A stretch of 42,764 nt of DNA from Bacillota bacterium (GCA_023418995.1 JAEZYP010000010.1:1-42764), one strand, 5' to 3'; counted from the first letter of the stretch, positions 24,236 through 33,131 are shown. Numbers and translations are program-made. The notes: generated by a model from the sequence alone, not told the origin.

Positions 24236-24740
24236 ACTGATTGCAGGCGCAACCGGAGGAATGAAGGTACTGGCGGCCGGGCATGAGATTTCCAACGTGA
24301 CAAGCGTTTCGCTGCCCGAAATCGAAATGAAGGGGGAGGAAGTCTCCGGTGCCGGGATTCTCGGAACATTTTCCCTTCCCACTCCCGGAAATTTCAGCGC
24401 AATGACTGCAACGGTAGCGCTTCGCGCCGCCGGGTCGGATAAAAAGTATCTTCTGCGCAGTCCGGTTAATCTGGAAATCCGTCTGGCGGCAAATATGCAG
24501 GCAAGCGACGGAGCTGTGTTTGTTGCCGGAACGCGGATTTATATCACCGGATACCCGGCTAAAGTGGCAAACGGCAGCGGCGAAGTCAGCAAGACGCGGG
24601 ACGAGAGCATTGATTATTCCGCAGTGCGATACCGTGAGGTTGTGGACGGAGAGGAAACGCTGCTCATTGACCAGATTGCGGGTGTGTATAAGGTCGGCAG
24701 TGTCGATATGCTGTCCAGCCTGCGCTCCGCCCTGAGCTGA
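24228..24740 (+). CDS. Major tail tube protein (P2 FII family)
   Basis: The 170-residue protein starts at the ATG at 24228, eight bases after GGAGGT. The pattern LPEIEMKGEEVSGAGILGTF, then VALRAAGSDKKYLL, YITGYPAKVANGSGEVSKTR and YSAVRYREVVDGEETLLIDQ is that of P2 FII-type tube proteins. It forms the inner tube within the sheath. Position after the sheath is canonical. Confidence 0.9.
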   Translation: MRKLIAGATGGMKVLAAGHEISNVTSVSLPEIEMKGEEVSGAGILGTFSLPTPGNFSAMTATVALRAAGSDKKYLLRSPVNLEIRLAANMQASDGAVFVAGTRIYITGYPAKVANGSGEVSKTRDESIDYSAVRYREVVDGEETLLIDQIAGVYKVGSVDMLSSLRSALS

Positions 24741-24756
24741 AATGGAGGAAAACAGA

Positions 24757-25209
24757 ATGAAAAGTGAAGAAAGAAATCCGGAAAATTCCGGAATGGGCGA
24801 TTTATCCGACGGAAGCAGTCACATTGCAATGGGTGAAATGGGCGCGGCGGAGCAGGCTCCGGAAATTCCGCAGGATTCCGACCATGTGCTGGTTTTAAAG
24901 CACCCGATGAAAATAGCCGGCGAGGAGGTAACCTTCCTTGAATATGATTTCGACGAATTGACCGCAAACGATTTGCACCAGGCGTCAAAGTACCTGAAGA
25001 ATCTGGGGATTCCGGTAAGCGTTCAGGCGCTCGACTATGAGTATCAGCTTGTCCTGTTTGCCCGCGCGGTAAAAATTCGTATGAAGGATGTGGAGCTCGC
25101 CGACCTGATGCGGCTGAAAGCGGACGACGCAATGAAAGCGACAGGTCTGGCCCGCGATTTTTTGCTCGACAAGGATCCCGGACTCAAGGACTTGGGGTCC
25201 GAAGAATAA
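24757..25209 (+). CDS. Tail assembly chaperone, frame-0 product (gpE-like)
   Basis: The ATG at 24757 is eight bases after GGAGG, giving 150 residues; the upstream ATG at 24742 would include its own ribosome-binding site. After a disordered start, the domain HVLVLKHPMKIAGEEVTFLE through LADLMRLKADDAMKATGLAR matches phage tail-assembly chaperones, located between the tube and tape-measure genes. A T TTT TTG heptamer at 25158-25164 allows a -1 shift into the second frame, as known for P2 E/E'. Confidence 0.82.
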   Translation: MKSEERNPENSGMGDLSDGSSHIAMGEMGAAEQAPEIPQDSDHVLVLKHPMKIAGEEVTFLEYDFDELTANDLHQASKYLKNLGIPVSVQALDYEYQLVLFARAVKIRMKDVELADLMRLKADDAMKATGLARDFLLDKDPGLKDLGSEE

Positions 25210-25352
25210 TCGCCCGGCTTTCGATCACTACATCAAATAACTACGGCATTCTGATGAATCTGCCGCTCACCGATTTATATCAGCTTTATGAGGATGTAGG
25301 CGACGAGCTCAGCAGGATGAATGCTTCCCGGGAGGAAGGTGAGGAACCGTGA
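25158..25352 (+). CDS. Tail chaperone -1 frameshift extension (gpE'-like)
   Basis: The heptamer TTTTTTG (25158-25164) is in phase as T TTT TTG with the frame-0 gene. The -1 frame is open from there to the stop at 25350-25352 and encodes a tail containing SITTSNNYGILMNLPLTDLY. It lacks its own ribosome-binding site and overlaps the tape-measure GTG by four bases. A small stem (CGGAC with GTCCG, about 25178-25202) downstream may stimulate slippage. The long product would be about 198 residues and chaperone the tape measure. Confidence 0.82.
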   Translation, partial: FFARQGSRTQGLGVRRIIARLSITTSNNYGILMNLPLTDLYQLYEDVGDELSRMNASREEGEEP

Positions 25353-27163
25353 AGGGAAAAGAATTAAGAGCGCTCATTACGATTGCGGGCAAGGTCGATC
25401 CGTCTCTGCAGGCAGCAATGTTGAAAGCGAGCAATCAAAGCAGAAAAACCTCCGGCATTTTTAATAAAGCGCTGGGCTCTGTGAACAAGGGTATTTTGAA
25501 TGTCGCAGGGAGAATCAGCCCCGCGTTTAAAAGCGGACTGGAAAATGTCGAGTCAAAGGCATCAAAGGTATTCGGGGCGGTTAAGCAGGGCGCCGGTTAT
25601 GTAGGAAAAGGGTTTCAGGCTGCCGGAAAGGCCGCAAAGGGGCTTGCAATTGGCGTCGGAGTTGTCGGCGGTATCGCTGTGGCGGCTTTGGCACCCTTGG
25701 CAAGCCAGGGACTGCAATATGCAAGCAGCCTGAACGAGGTGCAGAACGTCGTTGATACAACCTTCGGGAAAAGCGCTTCGGTAATTGAGGATTTTTCCAA
25801 AACCGCGCTGAAATCTTACGGCCTGTCTACCCTGCAGGCGAAGCAGTACAGCTCCGTGCTTGGCTCCATGTATAAGAGCATGGGGGTGGGTGCCGACCAA
25901 ACGCTGACAATGTCCCAGAATATGACGGCGCTGGCCGGCGATATGGCGTCCTTTTACAATCTGGACCCGGATGAAGCGTTTGAGAAGATACGCGCCGGCG
26001 TTTCGGGAGAGACCGAGCCGCTGAAACAGCTCGGAATCAATATGAGCGTGGCGAATCTTCAGGCTTACGCTATGTCGCAGGGAATCAAGAAAAACTATGA
26101 CAGTATGTCTCAATCGGAGCAGGCTACCTTACGCTATAACTATCTTTTAAACGCGACCAAAGACGCGCAGGGGGATTTTTCTAAAACAAGCGGCAGCTTT
26201 GCCAACCAGCAGCGGTTGTTCAAAACAAACCTCGAGCAGATGTCCGGGACGGTTATGTCAAAAATGCTTCCCGCTTTAGGGCAGGGAATGCAGCAGCTTA
26301 ACAATTTCATTGACAGTATGGATACCGACGCGATTGGTGACTTCGTCGGTCAGATCGCAAATATGGTGGTTTCGATGCTGCCTCTGGTTATGCAGCTGAT
26401 GCCGACGATTGGCAGTTTGCTTCAGATGATACTTCCGCCGCTAATCAGCATTGCCCAGCAGATTATGCCCGTCATCATCATGGTCGTTCAGACATTTTTG
26501 GCGGTGCTGGAGCCTTTGATTCCGCCGATCATGCAGTTCGTGCAGGCGTTACTGCCGCCGATCGTACAGATTCTGACGGCAATCAGCCCGCTCCTTATCG
26601 AAATCGCCAACATTGTCGGTACGGTTCTCGGACCGGCGCTCAGCTTTGTGGTCACTATCATTCAAGGAATAGCGGACCTTATTTCAGCGGTCGCAAAGCC
26701 GTTGGGCGATTTTATCGGGCAGATCGGTTCCCTGTTCGGCATGAACGCGCAGAAGAACAGCGGCAGCATAAAAGGGCTTGTTTCATCCAATAAAATGCTG
26801 ACCTACGCGAACGGCGGCTTCGCGAATAGTCCGTCAATCTTTGGTGAGGCGGGACTGGAAGCGGCAATTCCGATCAAACCGGGCAACGCCCGCAGCATGG
26901 GGCTGCTTGCCAGAACGGCGCAGCTGCTCGGCATGGAAGATTTCAACCGTAAAGGCGATGAGCCGGGGCAAAGTCAGGTGATCACCTCGAACAAAACCTT
27001 TTTCAGCAAAGAGACTGCGAAAAGACCGGTTTATTTCACCTACGCGCCGGTATTTCACGGCGGCGACCGTCCGGCGGAAAGTGTTCTGAAACGCGAAGCG
27101 CAGAATATAAAACGCGTACTGGATGACTATTTCGGAGATAAGGAGCGTTTGGCATGGGATTAG
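25349..27163 (+). CDS. Tape measure protein
   Basis: The 604-residue protein starts at GTG 25349 behind GGAGGAAGGTGAGG. The N-terminal part is Lys/Gly-rich and helical, with a hydrophobic stretch AAKGLAIGVGVVGGIAVAAL (near residue 90). A phage tail tape-measure core follows (LYKSMGVGADQTL-type, seen as MYKSMGVGADQTLTMSQNM, then MASFYNLDPDEAFEKIRAG). A long hydrophobic helical zone with repeated LPPL/IPPI turns (residues about 330-465) is next, then YANGGFANSPSIFGEAGLEA. It sets tail length and is ejected with DNA. It is short for the family, suggesting a short tail. Confidence 0.92.
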   Translation: MKGKELRALITIAGKVDPSLQAAMLKASNQSRKTSGIFNKALGSVNKGILNVAGRISPAFKSGLENVESKASKVFGAVKQGAGYVGKGFQAAGKAAKGLAIGVGVVGGIAVAALAPLASQGLQYASSLNEVQNVVDTTFGKSASVIEDFSKTALKSYGLSTLQAKQYSSVLGSMYKSMGVGADQTLTMSQNMTALAGDMASFYNLDPDEAFEKIRAGVSGETEPLKQLGINMSVANLQAYAMSQGIKKNYDSMSQSEQATLRYNYLLNATKDAQGDFSKTSGSFANQQRLFKTNLEQMSGTVMSKMLPALGQGMQQLNNFIDSMDTDAIGDFVGQIANMVVSMLPLVMQLMPTIGSLLQMILPPLISIAQQIMPVIIMVVQTFLAVLEPLIPPIMQFVQALLPPIVQILTAISPLLIEIANIVGTVLGPALSFVVTIIQGIADLISAVAKPLGDFIGQIGSLFGMNAQKNSGSIKGLVSSNKMLTYANGGFANSPSIFGEAGLEAAIPIKPGNARSMGLLARTAQLLGMEDFNRKGDEPGQSQVITSNKTFFSKETAKRPVYFTYAPVFHGGDRPAESVLKREAQNIKRVLDDYFGDKERLAWD

Positions 27164-27369
27164 CAGACAGTCTTTCCTACGTTACAATCGCCGGTGACAC
27201 CTTCGACATCATTGCCCTGGACTTCTATAACGATGAGTTTCGGGCGGCGGATATTATCCGCGCAAATCCTCAGTATGCAGGGATTGTTTCTTTTGATGCC
27301 GGAATTACGCTGAAAATCCCTTATATGAAGGAATCTGCCCCGGAGAGTCTGCCGCCCTGGAAGAGGTGA
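27154..27369 (+). CDS. Tail protein X (LysM-like gpX)
   Basis: The 71-residue protein (YVTIAGDTFDIIALDFYNDE, IIRANPQYAGIVSFDAGITL, KIPY) is a LysM-like module matching P2 gpX, which connects the tube end to the baseplate hub. AAGGAG precedes the ATG at 27154, which overlaps the tape-measure stop. Confidence 0.88.
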   Translation: MGLADSLSYVTIAGDTFDIIALDFYNDEFRAADIIRANPQYAGIVSFDAGITLKIPYMKESAPESLPPWKR

Positions 27370-27373
27370 GCGC

Positions 27374-28288
27374 TTGACGCAGATATTTTATGAGGGCAGA
27401 GATATTTCCGCCGATGTTGAAATATCCGGTTTGAAGGTTACGGACAGCTGCGGCGACCATGCCGACGGGATTGACGCTGTTTTTGCAAACAGTGAAAACC
27501 AGTGGAGCGGCTGGAATCCGAAAAAGGAGGATGCGCTCAGTATCGTTCACGAAGGCTATCGCTCCGGGAATATGTGGATTGACCGGATCCGGCAGGAAGA
27601 CGATAGTATTTCGCTTGGTGCGGTCAGCATTCCGCCGGGAGGCAAGACCAAACAAACCCGCGCGTGGGAAAATGTAACCCTTATCACAATTGCGGCGGAG
27701 ATTGCCGCGCGATACGGACTTGCCGCCGAATTTTTGAATGTGCCGGTATATTCTTATGCTCGGGTGGATCAGCTGAGCCGAGGGGATTTCGGTTTCCTGC
27801 AGGAAAGAGCAATGCTGGAAGGCTGTAGTATTAAGCTTCAGGACAGCAGGCTTTATCTGTATTCCGACGCTCATATGGAAAGCCTTCCGGCAGTTAAAGC
27901 TATCGACGCGGCCGACTTTTATGAAAAACCGCGCTTTGAGAATGCATCCGGCGGCACCTATTCCAGCTGCGCGGTGTCCTGGGGCTCTTTCAGCGGGATT
28001 TACGCGGATTCGGGAGCGGTCGGACCGGAGCTGTCAATCAGCTCTTATCCAGTATCCAGTGCCGGAGAAGCACAGCGCTTCGCGAAGAATCTTCTCCGAA
28101 ACAGCAACAAAAAGGAACACATCGGGGAAATATCCGTCATGCTCGACACAACGGTCACCGCCGGTAACACAATCAATATCGCCGGTATGGGGCTGAGCGA
28201 CGGAAAGTATTATATCGATACGGCACAGCACAGCTTTGCGGAAGAAATCAGCCGGTTCACGATTCACCGGTGTTTTACGAGGTATTAA
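27374..28288 (+). CDS. Baseplate hub protein D (late control protein gpD family)
   Basis: The 304-residue protein starts at TTG 27374 after GAGGTGAG. DGIDAVFANSENQWSGW, the TKQTRAWENVTLITIAAEIA motif, LSRGDFGFLQERAMLEG and SVMLDTTVTAGNTINIAGMG follow the gpD/gp27-like hub fold. It forms the trimeric hub holding the spike. Location after gpX is standard for P2-like phages. Confidence 0.88.
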   Translation: MTQIFYEGRDISADVEISGLKVTDSCGDHADGIDAVFANSENQWSGWNPKKEDALSIVHEGYRSGNMWIDRIRQEDDSISLGAVSIPPGGKTKQTRAWENVTLITIAAEIAARYGLAAEFLNVPVYSYARVDQLSRGDFGFLQERAMLEGCSIKLQDSRLYLYSDAHMESLPAVKAIDAADFYEKPRFENASGGTYSSCAVSWGSFSGIYADSGAVGPELSISSYPVSSAGEAQRFAKNLLRNSNKKEHIGEISVMLDTTVTAGNTINIAGMGLSDGKYYIDTAQHSFAEEISRFTIHRCFTRY

Positions 28289-28290
28289 AA

Positions 28291-28515
28291 ATGGTTATGA
28301 ATGGAACGGTTACCGTTGTTACCGGGAGCCTTTATCGAATTAACATAAGCGGGAGCTTGTCCGCGCCGGTTCCACGGCTTACGAGTGCCTGCAGACTCCG
28401 TATGGACTCGGGTTTGGAACAGTATTTGCCGCCGGCGGTGGGTGACAGCGTCCTTTGCTGGTTCCCGGGAGACGCCTTCCGGGACGGCTGCATCATTGGA
28501 ATTTTGGAGGGGTAG
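28291..28515 (+). CDS. Small OB-fold baseplate/spike-base-like protein
   Basis: The ATG at 28291 follows GAGGT, giving 74 residues of beta strands (GTVTVVTGSLYRINISGSLS, then PPAVGDSVLCWFPGDAFRDG, CIIGILEG). The VGDxVxCxxxxxxxxDGxIIGxL pattern is that of gpV/gp5-type OB domains at the spike base. No spike needle region is present in the same gene, so it may represent a minimal spike base or a hub accessory. Confidence 0.7.
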   Translation: MVMNGTVTVVTGSLYRINISGSLSAPVPRLTSACRLRMDSGLEQYLPPAVGDSVLCWFPGDAFRDGCIIGILEG

Positions 28516-28517
28516 CT

Positions 28518-29060
28518 GTGGTGATTGGCAAATTCGGCACCAAAACCTTTGAGGTTTCTCAAAAGAAGATATTGACGTTCGGTGATTTCAGCATAGCCGG
28601 GGAGCTGGAGGTTTCCAGCGAAGAAGCGGCAAAGAAAAAACCGGCAACCACGGTAAAAGGTCCCGGATTGCTGAAAGTAAGCATGGAAGTACAGCTGCTG
28701 GCTTCCGCGGGGATTCATGTGCAGACGGAAATCGACGACTGGATGGCGATAAAAGACGCCGGGCAGGCTTATCCGTTTATTCTCTGCGGACGGGCGGTTA
28801 GCCTGAACAGCTTTCTTCTGACAAGCTGCTCCGTTTCAGACATAGTGATTTCCAAAATAGCAGCCTCACCGTTAATTACATCGGGCAGGCTTAAACTGGA
28901 ATTTCAGGAGTATCTTCCGCCGGGAACGGGCGGCGGCACAAAGAAACAGCAGGCAAAGAGTGCCGCCGGAAATACACCGGCAAATATGAGCATATCCGAT
29001 CCTTACAAGGTTCCTTCCACAGATCAAAAGGCCGCGGCAAAACGGATAGTAAAGGGATGA
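28518..29060 (+). CDS. Baseplate/tail protein, gpU-like by context
   Basis: The GTG at 28518 is five bases after GGAGGGG and gives 180 residues. The start (VVIGKFGTKTFEVSQKKILT) and the middle (LLKVSMEVQLLASAGIHVQT) suggest a beta-rich tail protein. The end is a disordered Gly/Lys-rich tail. It lies between the OB-fold protein and the gp25-like gene, within the baseplate operon. Assignment to a particular family is uncertain. Confidence 0.55.
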   Translation: MVIGKFGTKTFEVSQKKILTFGDFSIAGELEVSSEEAAKKKPATTVKGPGLLKVSMEVQLLASAGIHVQTEIDDWMAIKDAGQAYPFILCGRAVSLNSFLLTSCSVSDIVISKIAASPLITSGRLKLEFQEYLPPGTGGGTKKQQAKSAAGNTPANMSISDPYKVPSTDQKAAAKRIVKG

Positions 29061-29067
29061 TAGAAAA

Positions 29068-29361
29068 ATGACCGCGATTCGGTCGGGAAACAAGCAAATT
29101 GACTGGAAAATGAACGGACCTGACCGGGTGGCACAGAATGTCCGGAATCTGATAAACACCTATCGTTATGAAATTCCGTACCACCGGACGATGGGGCTGC
29201 CCGGTTCGCTGATTGACAGACCGTCGAATGATTTGATGGAGGAAGCGCGGGTGGAGATCGCGCAGATGCTGTCCGTTTATGAGCCGAGGGCGAATGTGAA
29301 GGATGTTCGGTGCTCTCTGGGGGCGGACGGAAATATTGAGGTGGAGGTGATTCTGGAATGA
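29068..29361 (+). CDS. Baseplate protein W (gp25-like)
   Basis: The 97-residue protein (GPDRVAQNVRNLINTYRYEI, PYHRTMGLPGSLIDRP, then ARVEIAQMLSVYEPRANVKD and VEVEVILE) has the gp25/gpW baseplate pattern, which links sheath and baseplate wedges. It overlaps gene J by four bases. Confidence 0.88.
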   Translation: MTAIRSGNKQIDWKMNGPDRVAQNVRNLINTYRYEIPYHRTMGLPGSLIDRPSNDLMEEARVEIAQMLSVYEPRANVKDVRCSLGADGNIEVEVILE

Positions 29362-30449
29362 TCGAATTTATCCCGGTAAAGCCGGGCGAGCTGCTCAATC
29401 AGGCAGTTGCCCGGTATGAGGGTGTATCCGGCGAAACGCTGTATCCGGGCGACGAGCATTATTTATTCCTGTCTCAGATGGTTCAGCTGATCGTCGCCTG
29501 TCAGGCAGATATCAATACTGCCGCGAATCAAAATCTGCTGCGGTATTGCACCGGCAGTGTTCTCGATGAATACGGCAGGCAGTACGGTTTGAGCCGGATT
29601 CCGGCGCAGACTGTCTCCGCCTCGGTGAAGTTCTTGCTTACCTCTGCCTTGGGCTTTGATGTTACAGTTCCAAAGGGCACAAGGGTAACGCCCGACGGAC
29701 AGCTGGTGTTTTTTCTGCAGGCGGCTGCGGTTATCCCGGCCGGGCAAACGGAAGGTCGGGGAATCGTTCTCGCGGAAAGCGCCGGAGCTGCCTATAACGG
29801 CTTTTTACCCGGGCAGATTCAAAGCTTTATCGATCCGGCGGACTATGTCGCTTCCGTTGCCAATGTCACCGTCAGCGCCGGCGGCGCTGACCAGGAGGAT
29901 GACGACAGCTTTCGGGAAAGGATTCGCCTGAGCTGGGAGGCGATTTCGACCGCGGGCTCAAAGGAAAGCTATGAATACTGGGCGAAAACAGCATCTCTTG
30001 ACATTGCGGATACGGAAGCGGTTCGTACGGCCGCCGGGGAAGTGACGGTTTACGTCCTGATGAAAGACGCGGTAACGCCGCCGCAGAGCATTCTCGACGC
30101 GGTGAATGCCGTGTGCGGCGAAGAAAAGCACCGCCCTTTGACGGATAAGGTGATTGTTTCTCCCGCTCGGGCGAAAACCTATGATATCAATCTGACCTAT
30201 TATGTCAGCGCCGCGCGGTCGACAGAGCTTCCGGCAATACAGGCGGCTGTTGATCAGGCGGTCAGTGCTTATGTTTCCGAACAGCAGAAGAAGCTGGGAG
30301 GAAATCTGAATCCGGATAGTCTTAGAAACGCACTCTATGCAGCCGGAGTATACCGGATTGATATTACCTCACCAGCGTACACGGAGCTGCTGCCGCAGGA
30401 AGTCGCCGTGATCGGCAGCAAAACGGTTGTATACGGAGGGCTGTTGTGA
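29358..30449 (+). CDS. Baseplate protein J
   Basis: The 363-residue protein has LDEYGRQYGLSRIPAQTVSA, the VTVPKGTRVTPDGQLVFFLQ segment, AYNGFLPGQI, and GGADQEDDDSFRERIRLSWE with the SKESYEYWAKTA motif. All are hallmarks of the gpJ/gp6-like baseplate wedge family. It is translated with gpI downstream through a TGATG overlap. Confidence 0.92.
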   Translation: MIEFIPVKPGELLNQAVARYEGVSGETLYPGDEHYLFLSQMVQLIVACQADINTAANQNLLRYCTGSVLDEYGRQYGLSRIPAQTVSASVKFLLTSALGFDVTVPKGTRVTPDGQLVFFLQAAAVIPAGQTEGRGIVLAESAGAAYNGFLPGQIQSFIDPADYVASVANVTVSAGGADQEDDDSFRERIRLSWEAISTAGSKESYEYWAKTASLDIADTEAVRTAAGEVTVYVLMKDAVTPPQSILDAVNAVCGEEKHRPLTDKVIVSPARAKTYDINLTYYVSAARSTELPAIQAAVDQAVSAYVSEQQKKLGGNLNPDSLRNALYAAGVYRIDITSPAYTELLPQEVAVIGSKTVVYGGLL

Positions 30450-31099
30450 TGGTTGATCTGAAAAATGTTGACCTTCTGGCTCTGCAAAGCCGTTATATGC
30501 AGGGGGATATTACCACGCAGGCTCTCTGCGCGGCGCTGAATCCGCTGTTGCAGGCGCTTGGTGCTCTGAAGGATGAGGTTATTCTTTATCCCAGAATCGA
30601 CGAACTTTCCGGAAGCGTTCTGGATGAGCTGGCCTGGGGGCTTCATGTGGATGCATACGACGCACTGGCCGGTGACGGGGAAAAGCGCAGCATGATCGGG
30701 AATTCATTTCTGATACACAAATACAAGGGGACTACCTTTTCTGTGAGAAAAATCGTTGAGAGTGTGTTCGGTGAAGCCGGGAAAATTGAAGAATGGTTTC
30801 AGTATTCCGGGGAGCCGTATCACTTTCGGGTAGACGTTTACTGCCAGAACCGGGGCGTAACGTCGGAGGAACAGCTCCGCGCCGTACAGCTTGTGGAAGC
30901 GGGGAAAAATCTTCGCTCCGTACTGGATGGCGTAAGGCTGATCCTATCGCAGGGGATAAGTCAGACGATTGCGGCGGCAGGCTCTTGGGGCACGCTGGTC
31001 GAGGTTTATCCGATCGGGGAAGTCGATACCCACGAAATCAGGCTGGCGGCGGCAGCGGCGCAAACAGTTTCCGTTGATGTCTTTAATTTGGAGGAATGA
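30449..31099 (+). CDS. Tail protein I (baseplate wedge)
   Basis: The ATG at 30449 overlaps the J stop; a GTG three bases upstream is an alternative. The 216-residue protein (LPRIDELSGSVLDELAW-type pattern, here YPRIDELSGSVLDELAWGLH, then NSFLIHKYKGTTFSVRKIVE and FRVDVY) matches P2 gpI-family proteins. It joins the J wedge and the fibre in the P2 plan. Confidence 0.88.
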   Translation: MVDLKNVDLLALQSRYMQGDITTQALCAALNPLLQALGALKDEVILYPRIDELSGSVLDELAWGLHVDAYDALAGDGEKRSMIGNSFLIHKYKGTTFSVRKIVESVFGEAGKIEEWFQYSGEPYHFRVDVYCQNRGVTSEEQLRAVQLVEAGKNLRSVLDGVRLILSQGISQTIAAAGSWGTLVEVYPIGEVDTHEIRLAAAAAQTVSVDVFNLEE

Positions 31100-31101
31100 G
31101 C

Positions 31102-31926
31102 ATGGAATACTATACGATTACAACCAACGCGGGGGATGAATCAGTCGCCCACGCGATACAAAGCGGAACAAAAACGACTTTCAGGCAGATCGCGGTGGGG
31201 GATGGGAACGGCACCTACTATGAGCCGGCGAAAACACAGACGGCTCTGCGCCGTGAGGTGTGGCGAGGAGAAGCGACGGTGACCCTCGACCCGAACAATG
31301 CGAAGCGGGTAATCGTGGCGGCGACGATTCCGGCGGCGGTGGGAGGCTTTACAATACGCGAAGCCGGTATCTTCGATACGGCAAATACGTTAATGGTGGT
31401 TTCAAAGCTGCCGCTTTCGGAAAAGGTAACGCCGGAATCCGGCGCCAGTACTGATATGGTTATCCGGCTGTATGTTGAGGTTTCGGATACGAGCGTGGTT
31501 TCAATAACCGTTGACCCTTCGGCAATCATGGCGACAAAAGCGGATGTGGAAAACGCGGAGGAAAGAGCCGCCGGGAATCTTTCGTCCCATGTATCCGATA
31601 CGGTCTCTCATACCTCTCAGTCGGATAAGGACAAGCTCTCTTCCGCCATCCAGTCCGCCACCCTGGGCGGCGCTGCGGTACCCAAAAGCGGCACTACCCT
31701 GCAGCTCCCGGCGTATCCGACCAGCCTGCCGGCCAACGGCGGGAACGCAAATTACGCAAACTCTGCGGGATCCTGCGCAGGAAATTCTGCTACCGCCGGT
31801 ACCGCGACATACGCCCATTACCCCAGCCGCGCCGTCGGTATCAACGACTGGGGCCTGCGCGGCAATTATATCGCAAACTGGGGACCCTCCGGCGGCTATG
31901 ACGGCGATACCTGGGATCAGTATTGA
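31102..31926 (+). CDS. Tail fibre protein (gpH-type N terminus)
   Basis: The start is the ATG at 31102, seven bases after GGAGG. The 274-residue protein begins with a tail-collar fibre N-terminal domain (YYTITTNAGDESVAHAIQSG, FRQIAVGDGNGTYYEP, AATIPAAVGGFTIREAGIFD), then a low-complexity Ser/Thr/Gly/Ala shaft. It is short for a receptor-binding fibre. The C-terminal segment (NSATAGTATYAHYPSRAVGI) ends without a chaperone domain, so receptor binding may be shared with the next gene. Confidence 0.85.
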   Translation: MEYYTITTNAGDESVAHAIQSGTKTTFRQIAVGDGNGTYYEPAKTQTALRREVWRGEATVTLDPNNAKRVIVAATIPAAVGGFTIREAGIFDTANTLMVVSKLPLSEKVTPESGASTDMVIRLYVEVSDTSVVSITVDPSAIMATKADVENAEERAAGNLSSHVSDTVSHTSQSDKDKLSSAIQSATLGGAAVPKSGTTLQLPAYPTSLPANGGNANYANSAGSCAGNSATAGTATYAHYPSRAVGINDWGLRGNYIANWGPSGGYDGDTWDQY

Positions 31927-31935
31927 GGTGGGAAT

Positions 31936-32538
31936 ATGGCAGGACGATTTGTTAATACCGGCGGCGTATGGAATAAGGTATCAAAGCGTTATGACAAGGT
32001 GGGCGGTATCTACCAGCCGGTGAAAAAGCGGTTTGTAAAAGTGGGAGGCATTTGGCAGCCGAGCTTTAAGGCATATGATTGTCAAGCCCATAATGGAACG
32101 TATGGAGGTATATCAGATGTCGGAGTTATAAGCTACTCTGGGACAGAACCACCACAATCAAAAAATTCCTCTCGGTTTGAACCTTTAGCCCATTTGTGTT
32201 TTGATAATCCAATTATAGTTGAACCTTATAAACCGTTTGGTTCTCTCACGGGGTCAAACTATTATTGTGGTAGTTCTAATGTAGAAACATCGTTGCTGAT
32301 TTGCAAAAATTCCGATTATCCATCTTCTTCAAATATCTTAGGACAAAGAGGTATAAGGATAGGAACTAATACAATATCAGCTTCATATGGTAATGGTGGT
32401 CAATTTACAGATTTGTATTTATATGTTTTTGTGAATTATCTATATGAAGTGTTTGCACGATTTGATTTGAGCTTCTCAACACCATCAGGAGGACTAACTT
32501 TAAACAATACCCAAATTTTAAATGTTGAATTTTTCTAA
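31936..32538 (+). CDS. Putative receptor-binding or fibre-associated protein with AT-rich C-terminal module
   Basis: The 200-residue protein begins with tandem short repeats: FVNTGGVWNKVSKRYDKVGG, then IYQPVKKRFVKVGGIWQP. From about 32080 the DNA becomes markedly AT-rich and the protein rich in Ser/Asn/Tyr, unlike flanking genes. That suggests a recently exchanged module, as often seen for host-recognition domains at the fibre position. The repeated N-terminal part could dock on the fibre or baseplate. No known binding fold is recognised. Confidence 0.6.
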   Translation: MAGRFVNTGGVWNKVSKRYDKVGGIYQPVKKRFVKVGGIWQPSFKAYDCQAHNGTYGGISDVGVISYSGTEPPQSKNSSRFEPLAHLCFDNPIIVEPYKPFGSLTGSNYYCGSSNVETSLLICKNSDYPSSSNILGQRGIRIGTNTISASYGNGGQFTDLYLYVFVNYLYEVFARFDLSFSTPSGGLTLNNTQILNVEFF

Positions 32539-32551
32539 GGAGGCAATTTTC

Positions 32552-32977
32552 ATGACAAAAATCAAATTCACTGACGGCACGGAGCTGACCGCTGCCGCCG
32601 CAAACGCAACGCAGGTCTATGCCCAGGGGGCAAACCGGGCTGCAATCGAAATCCAGATTGCTAAGGACGCAACCACATTCGAAGAGCTGGACAGGCTCAC
32701 CGCCGATACCGCGAACACCGGCAAGCTGACGCTTGTGGAGGGCGATGTGCAGTATGTCCGGGATAATTACAGTATCCGCGCTGAGCTGGCGATGAAGCCG
32801 GTTGTAACCGCTCAGGCTACCAGCACCGAACCGGAGCAGACCGAGGAACGTTTTGTGGTCGTTCTGGCACAGCTCACCTACGCGGAAGTCAAGCAGTCCG
32901 TCATGGACGCCCGGATGGCGGAACAGGCGCAGGCAATCGCGGAATTATCTGTATTATTGGCGGGAGGGAGTAAATAA
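32552..32977 (+). CDS. Phage tail-region protein of unknown function
   Basis: The start is the ATG at 32552 after AAGGAGG, giving 141 residues. The first part (MTKIKFTDGTELTAAAANAT) followed by Ala/Glu-rich helices is seen in small proteins near tail fibres of Firmicutes phages. GC content returns to the phage average here. It overlaps the next small gene by one base. Confidence 0.6.
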   Translation: MTKIKFTDGTELTAAAANATQVYAQGANRAAIEIQIAKDATTFEELDRLTADTANTGKLTLVEGDVQYVRDNYSIRAELAMKPVVTAQATSTEPEQTEERFVVVLAQLTYAEVKQSVMDARMAEQAQAIAELSVLLAGGSK

Positions 32978-33108
32978 TGTTTACGAAAGAAAGCGGTTTG
33001 GTGAAGGTCTGGGTCGATCTGATTAAGACCAGTACATACACTGAGGCAAAAGTCCCGGCGTTATCAAATTTGAAGGACGTCGTGCATCAGGTATTAACCG
33101 GGAAATAA
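32977..33108 (+). CDS. XkdX-like small protein (43 aa)
   Basis: The ATG at 32977 overlaps the previous stop (TAATG) and GGAGGGAG precedes it. The product (MFTKESGLVKVWVDLIKTST, then YTEAKVPALSNL) has the size, position and sequence style of XkdX-family proteins, found just upstream of lysis genes in PBSX-like and clostridial phages. Role unknown. Confidence 0.65.
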   Translation: MFTKESGLVKVWVDLIKTSTYTEAKVPALSNLKDVVHQVLTGK

Positions 33109-33131
33109 ACGGAAAGAGCAGGAGATGCAAT

